From contig JAJRCL010000072.1 in assembly GCA_028679035.1 (NCBI GenBank), positions 1-8,822 of the forward strand: 8,822 nucleotides of DNA, in the 5' to 3' direction. The stretch is from Methanomicrobiales archaeon. GTDB taxonomy: Archaea > Halobacteriota > Methanomicrobia > Methanomicrobiales > JACTUA01. The notes beneath the pieces were generated by a model that searched no databases, was not told the DNA's origin, and saw only the letters and a program-made list of their open reading frames with translations. This document shows, in pieces, positions 5,622-8,822 of the stretch. The translations under genes and the position numbers were made by a program. Positions within the stretch are counted from its first letter, which is position 1. Each line of letters opens with the position of its first letter.

Positions 5622-6410
5622 TCAGAAATCTTCGATATGGCCCATCGTCTCGATGTCAATGAGACCCTTCAGTGCTTTGGTGACAACGGACCGGCCCCCT
5701 TCCTTGAGAGCGGCCATGGGGTTGGTGCCTCCGACCATCGCAATACCGAAATACTGGGGACTGATCGGAACCCCGAGCAGGGACACGTTCGGGACGCCGA
5801 TGTCCAGAATACCAGTAAATTTCCTTCCCGCAAGATCATCGATGATCTCCCCGACAAGAGTTTCAGATTCCATATGGCATTCCCGCAAATTACCGAGAAT
5901 CATCCCGCTACCCTCTTTGATCATATGGCTGATGGAAGTGATTTCCTGCGAGATCAGCACTTCGAGAGGGTCGATGGTGGTATTGGTGTACAGAATAAAC
6001 TGAATGAACCGCCGGGGAATCCGTTCAACGACCTCGATGACACCCCCACCGATCGGGTTCGAAGGAATCCCTCTTTTCAGCAGGAGGCCGTCAAGGGTTA
6101 TGGTGCACATCGTGCAGACGCCCGTGCACCCATCCGGAATCCTGAATCCATTTATTGTCTCCCCGGACTCGAGGAATTTGACCCGGTCACTCACGGCAAG
6201 TCCGGCCCGGTACGCACGCCGGAAAATCGTGATCGCGTACTCGATATCATTGTTCTGAATGAGAGAGAGGTTGTAAATGATCCGACCCGTATCCTCGGCA
6301 GGGTTGTACGTTACCTGCATCGCATACTCTTCGATGAGATGATTGATGAACTTCAGGGGCGGCGGCGAGCCCGGCGCAGCCGGACCAGGCGTTGTTTCGG
6401 GTGGTGTCAC
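5622..6410 (-). CDS. Stand-alone NrpR-family (DUF128) domain protein, NrpRII-like
   Basis: This 262-residue protein is one complete DUF128/NrpR domain without the N-terminal winged helix of DNA-binding NrpR. Family blocks are visible: TYNPAEDTGRIIYNLS (34-49), TITLDGLLLKRGIP (103-116), TTIDPLEVLISQ (144-155) and FGIAMVGGTNPMAAL (221-235). NrpR represses nitrogen-assimilation genes and is relieved by 2-oxoglutarate. In Methanothermobacter two proteins share this work, and a helix-turn-helix-free NrpRII acts with DNA-binding NrpRI. This gene resembles the NrpRII type; its target genes are not visible here. Residues 3-18 are proline-rich, replacing the missing domain. The cysteines C95, C99 and C102 form CTGVCTMC, a possible metal or redox site. 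The start is GTG 6410, with AGGAG ten bases upstream and no other in-frame start before the upstream stop. Its stop is followed after 105 bp by the isomerase gene. Confidence 0.85.
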   Translation of the reverse strand: MTPPETTPGPAAPGSPPPLKFINHLIEEYAMQVTYNPAEDTGRIIYNLSLIQNNDIEYAITIFRRAYRAGLAVSDRVKFLESGETINGFRIPDGCTGVCTMCTITLDGLLLKRGIPSNPIGGGVIEVVERIPRRFIQFILYTNTTIDPLEVLISQEITSISHMIKEGSGMILGNLRECHMESETLVGEIIDDLAGRKFTGILDIGVPNVSLLGVPISPQYFGIAMVGGTNPMAALKEGGRSVVTKALKGLIDIETMGHIEDF

Positions 6411-6442
6411 GGATTCTCTGCTCCTATCTGAGTCATTTCCTC

Positions 6443-6450
6443 ACTTTAAA
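6443..6450 (-). promoter_or_regulatory. Possible TATA box (CTTTAAAG) of the NrpR-like gene
   Basis: CTTTAAAG on the minus strand is the only A/T-rich box close upstream of GTG 6410. It would place initiation near 6418, leaving a leader of about eight bases and removing most of the AGGAG site at 6425-6421. The two signals therefore do not fully agree. Confidence 0.3.
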
Positions 6451-6465
6451 GCATCGAATACCCTT

Positions 6466-6481
6466 GCCGGGTGAACCCGGC
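6466..6481. repeat. Perfect 6-bp hairpin GCCGGG-TGAA-CCCGGC in the divergent intergenic region
   Basis: The arms GCCGGG (6466-6471) and CCCGGC (6476-6481) pair perfectly around the tetraloop TGAA; one further T-A pair could form with a two-base loop. It lies in 6411-6623, between the divergent NrpR-like and hypothetical genes. No T-run follows on either strand, so it does not look like a terminator. It could be an operator or chance. Confidence 0.5.
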
Positions 6482-6526
6482 GTCATCCTGAAAACCATGC
6501 ACCGTAACCCCTGGGATTTTCCCGGC

Positions 6527-6539
6527 TTCGGCTGCCGAA
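6527..6539. repeat. 13-bp dyad TTCGGC-T-GCCGAA in the divergent intergenic region
   Basis: The six-base arms 6527-6532 and 6534-6539 are perfect inverted repeats around a single central T. A single central base cannot form a stable hairpin loop, so this reads as a protein-binding dyad rather than an RNA structure. It lies about 55 bp upstream of the TATA-like box of the plus-strand gene. I saw no NrpR-type operator (GGAA-N6-TTCC) in this region. Confidence 0.45.
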
Positions 6540-6587
6540 AAGATGGATCCTTCAACTCCTCCCGAGACACCACGGACCGCACGAGCA

Positions 6588-6595
6588 GAAAATAT
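6588..6595 (+). promoter_or_regulatory. TATA-like box (AAAATATC) of the gene at 6624
   Basis: AAAATATC is the only A/T-rich box in the 80 bp before ATG 6624. Its position predicts initiation near 6620, so the mRNA would have almost no leader. No Shine-Dalgarno is seen before GTG 6621 or ATG 6624, in keeping with leaderless translation. Confidence 0.45.
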
Positions 6596-6623
6596 CTAAC
6601 CCCGGGACGGTTACCATTATGTG

Positions 6624-7595
6624 ATGGATGCAGGAATTCGGAAAAAAGCACGGGAGGCATTGCGCCGTATTCTCGAAGCTGCCTCCTTTTCCGTCGATGA
6701 TATGGAGGACCCTTTTGCGGTATCCGCAACAGGGGGGGATGGATGTCTGGTCACCCTTTTCTCGGACGATCCCGGAGAAATCGACCATTTTTCAAAAACC
6801 AACTTCCGCCTCCAGGATGGCGGGAATGCACTGACCTGCCGGAAGCTCCTCCTGACGTTCAGGGACAATGTACAGGCAGACAACTGCATTGTCTGGGGAA
6901 AGGATGAATTCATGCGGTTTGCCGGTGGTGCTGCCCTCTCGGACCTTCTGGGACACCCAATCCGGATCCAGTTTGGACAGGAAGGAGGTTCAGTAACGCC
7001 CTCCGCTCAGCCCGGGACCGCGGTTTCGGATCAGTCCCCGCAACAGGAGGAAGAACTGGGTGCGGAAATCCTCCACCTTCCTCTGAAAATCGACGCTTCC
7101 CGGGCGGTCCGTATCGCCGGAATCCAGGGAGAGCCAAAACTGCGGATGATACCGCACTGGCGGTACCATATCGTGAGTACCGGGGAAAAGACCTTCAAGG
7201 ACAAACTGATCAGTTTCAAGGCAGACAAATGGGGTGCATTCAACGCGATCAACGGTATCGTCCTTGATACGCCCATGGATAAGGCCGAAAATTCCGGCGT
7301 GCCGTCGAGTGCAGAGATCGCTCACCCGAAAAATGAAAAAACCGATGCAGAGACGAAAATCGTAACAGATCTCATGGAACAGCTCACCCAGCGGCTCAAG
7401 GTTCGCGTGGAAAAAGGCGATGCGATCTATTACGAAGAACGGGTATTCAAGCCCGATCGCAAGGACATAAAAGTCGATATTGACCTCGTCTATATCCCCG
7501 TCTGGCAGGTCAGGGGGAAAAAGATCGTCGAGGTAAACGGGTTCACCGGCGAGATCCTCTCCACACCGATGGACGAGGGAGTCGAACTCCTGTAA
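6624..7595 (+). CDS. Unrecognised cytoplasmic protein with duplicated PepSY-like modules
   Basis: I do not recognise this 323-residue protein as a named family. No signal peptide or membrane segment is visible. Residues 1-115 start with a helix (AREALRRILEAASFSVDD) and alternate strands and helices in a way that loosely recalls a nuclease-like fold, but no catalytic motif is evident. Residues 120-145 are a polar, low-complexity linker. The remainder seems to hold two related modules: MIPHW (175-179) leads to NGIVLDTPMD (210-219), and YIPVW (290-294) leads to NGFTGEILSTPMD (305-317). The ending VEVNGFTGEIL resembles PepSY-type repeats. Residues 241-268 form a charged helix before the second module. 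ATG 6624 is preferred; GTG 6621 directly precedes it in frame. The flavoprotein gene follows after four bases, so the two are probably co-transcribed and may cooperate. Confidence 0.75.
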   Translation: MDAGIRKKAREALRRILEAASFSVDDMEDPFAVSATGGDGCLVTLFSDDPGEIDHFSKTNFRLQDGGNALTCRKLLLTFRDNVQADNCIVWGKDEFMRFAGGAALSDLLGHPIRIQFGQEGGSVTPSAQPGTAVSDQSPQQEEELGAEILHLPLKIDASRAVRIAGIQGEPKLRMIPHWRYHIVSTGEKTFKDKLISFKADKWGAFNAINGIVLDTPMDKAENSGVPSSAEIAHPKNEKTDAETKIVTDLMEQLTQRLKVRVEKGDAIYYEERVFKPDRKDIKVDIDLVYIPVWQVRGKKIVEVNGFTGEILSTPMDEGVELL

Positions 7596-7599
7596 TACC

Positions 7600-8822
7600 A
7601 TGGACCTGGTCATAGGGGGCGGACCGGCGGGGAGGCTTGCCGCGATGCGCCTTGCACGTGGCGGCCATTCCGTACGGCTCGTTGAAAAGGGCGGCGTTGG
7701 AGGCCAGTGCCTCCACCAGGGATGCATGGTAATCTGTGCTCTCAACGATGCGGCACGGACGATCCGCTCTGCGCACATGCTCTCCGGGATGGGGATTCTC
7801 GATTCATTTCCCCGCATTGTTTTTCCCCGGATACTCCGTGAAATGGAGGGAATACAGCAGAAAATCGAGGGGATCCTCCGGGATGAGACAGCAGATGCCG
7901 GTGTCGAGTTGGTGCATGGTGAGGGGTCTTTCCGGAACAGACGTGCGTATATCGATGGAAAGTACGTCGATGCGCAGTCAATAATTCTGGCCACCGGTTC
8001 CCGCCCGTCGATCCCCGATATTCCGGGGATCCGGCTTTCCGGCGTATTCACTCCCCACACCCTCGGCACAATGGAAAAGCTGCCGGAAAAACTGGTTATT
8101 ATCGGGTGTGGGGCAATGGGAGCGGAATTCTCCTACATTTTTCATTCCTTTGGCTGCGAAGTTACTCTCGTCTGCCGATCGGATCTCCTGAAAAACCTGG
8201 ATCCGTTCATGGTCCAGTGTGCGCGGCGGGAGCTCTCCGGTGTGCGGATCCGGGAGAATACAACACCGATCCGGATCCTGGGAGAACGTGCAGCGAGCGG
8301 GGTCCTTGTGCAGAGCAACAGAAAGGAAGAGGCTATCGAAGCTGACGCTGTGTTTCTCGCCACCGGGCTGATCCCGAGGACCGAGAATATCGAAGGGCTC
8401 GAGCTGGGGCCGGCAGGGGAAATACGGGTGGACGATCACATGCGCACCAGCATTGCGGGCGTGTATGCATGCGGAGACGTCATAGGGGCTCCGTTCCTCA
8501 CGCCGGTCGCACGCATGGAGGGCATCGTTGCAGCCGATAATATTCTCGGCTGCGATCGCCGCATGGATTATGGCTGGATTCCACAATCCATCGCCCTCAT
8601 GAACGAGTTTGCTTTCTGTACCGGACCGGCGGAACCATCATTTTCCATGAAAATGCCATCTCCTGCCGGGCCAGGCTCGTTCTGGTCGGTCCCAAATGGT
8701 TTGACCGGCTGTGTCCGTGTAACCATCGGAGAAGAGTCCGGACGCATCCAGGGAATCGCCGCAGCATCCCCCGGTGCCGGCATAATGGCGCATTACATGG
8801 CGCAGCTGATGCGGCACGGGTG
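7600..8822 (+). CDS. FAD-dependent pyridine nucleotide-disulfide oxidoreductase (dihydrolipoamide dehydrogenase-like), runs off right edge
   Basis: The frame is open from ATG 7600 to the right edge (407 codons, C-terminus missing). Domain order is that of the class I disulfide reductases: FAD motif GGGPAG (6-11), redox-active pair C37/C42 in GGQCLHQGC, ATGSRP (131-136), nucleotide-binding GCGAMGAE (169-176), ATG motif at 254-256, FAD motif GVYACGDV (287-294) and the start of the dimerisation domain from about 330. The PSK that normally follows the second cysteine in dihydrolipoamide dehydrogenase is replaced by MVICALND. The second strand of the nucleotide site ends in VCRSD rather than an acidic residue, which hints at NADP(H), a weak inference. 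The catalytic His/Glu near the C-terminus would lie beyond the window. The true substrate is unknown. The gene follows the unrecognised gene by four bases and has no good Shine-Dalgarno at normal distance. Confidence 0.88.
   Translation, partial: MDLVIGGGPAGRLAAMRLARGGHSVRLVEKGGVGGQCLHQGCMVICALNDAARTIRSAHMLSGMGILDSFPRIVFPRILREMEGIQQKIEGILRDETADAGVELVHGEGSFRNRRAYIDGKYVDAQSIILATGSRPSIPDIPGIRLSGVFTPHTLGTMEKLPEKLVIIGCGAMGAEFSYIFHSFGCEVTLVCRSDLLKNLDPFMVQCARRELSGVRIRENTTPIRILGERAASGVLVQSNRKEEAIEADAVFLATGLIPRTENIEGLELGPAGEIRVDDHMRTSIAGVYACGDVIGAPFLTPVARMEGIVAADNILGCDRRMDYGWIPQSIALMNEFAFCTGPAEPSFSMKMPSPAGPGSFWSVPNGLTGCVRVTIGEESGRIQGIAAASPGAGIMAHYMAQLMRHG

Noticed and set aside
6104..6128. Radical SAM enzyme suggested by CX3CX2C
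   Set aside because: The motif is embedded in a complete DUF128 domain and no TIM-barrel or SAM-binding motifs surround it.
5601..6431. Long plus-strand frame of 276 codons
   Set aside because: It is the antisense shadow of the NrpR-like gene, whose DUF128 motifs are clear.
6407..6436. Nine-codon minus-strand leader ORF (MTQIGAENP) ending on the NrpR-like GTG start
   Set aside because: The stop overlaps the GTG start and a GAGG precedes it, but the only TATA-like box lies seven bases upstream, so the predicted transcript would begin after its ATG. An ORF of this size is easily chance.
6466..6481. Hairpin considered as a transcription terminator
   Set aside because: No T-run follows on either strand and both flanking genes diverge away from it, so there is no transcript here to terminate.
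6411..6623. NrpR operator (GGAA-N6-TTCC)
   Set aside because: I looked for both half-sites at the right spacing and found none.
6990..8069. Minus-strand frame of 359 codons, the longest antisense frame
   Set aside because: It spans two well-supported plus-strand genes, including the FAD and cysteine motifs of the flavoprotein, and its product shows no domain or plausible start signal.
1..8822. Mobile elements, CRISPR arrays, tRNA or rRNA genes
   Set aside because: No transposase, integrase, repeated spacer-like pattern or tRNA-like fold was noticed; nearly all sequence is accounted for by the nine genes.

Overview
The window looks like the chromosome of a euryarchaeal methanogen, most likely one of the Methanomicrobiales. 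That placement is an inference from gene content: a RIO2 kinase, a DUF460 nuclease-fold protein, a cupin-type phosphoglucose isomerase and an NrpR-family (DUF128) protein. GC-rich coding sequence, archaeal TATA-like boxes and GGTGAT/GAGGTGA ribosome binding sites fit. There are nine protein genes. I saw no rRNA, tRNA, CRISPR array, insertion sequence or phage-like gene. Intergenic space is very short except at 6411-6623.

Layout. On the left, a minus-strand pair runs from 1446 to the left edge: a RIO2-type kinase, then a DUF460 protein that starts at TTG, overlaps the kinase stop and leaves the window. Only 28 bp separate the kinase start from a divergent plus-strand operon (about 1475-4834). 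This operon holds a TtuA/NcsA-type tRNA thiolation enzyme, a tandem-RCK potassium channel and an ammonia-dependent NAD synthetase. The NAD synthetase gene overlaps the 3' end of a convergent minus-strand phosphoglucose isomerase gene by 23 bp. Upstream of that isomerase, on the same strand, is a stand-alone NrpR effector domain lacking a DNA-binding domain. A 213-bp divergent intergenic region with two short dyads leads to the last plus-strand pair: an unrecognised conserved-looking protein with an internal duplication, and a flavin disulfide-reductase-family enzyme cut off by the right edge.

How the genes may work together. The RIO2/DUF460 pair points to ribosome or RNA maturation. The middle operon brackets an ion channel, whose second RCK domain has a classical NAD-type site, with two PP-loop ATP-pyrophosphatase enzymes, one of which makes NAD. 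The isomerase serves sugar-phosphate metabolism, and the NrpR-like protein probably serves 2-oxoglutarate/nitrogen sensing. The final pair probably forms one redox-related transcription unit, but the partner protein's role is unknown.

Two start sites deserve notice. The isomerase probably begins at ATG 5516 rather than at the upstream TTG 5621, because a strong TATA box sits exactly -32 to -25 from that ATG. The gene at 6624 also seems to be leaderless or nearly so.
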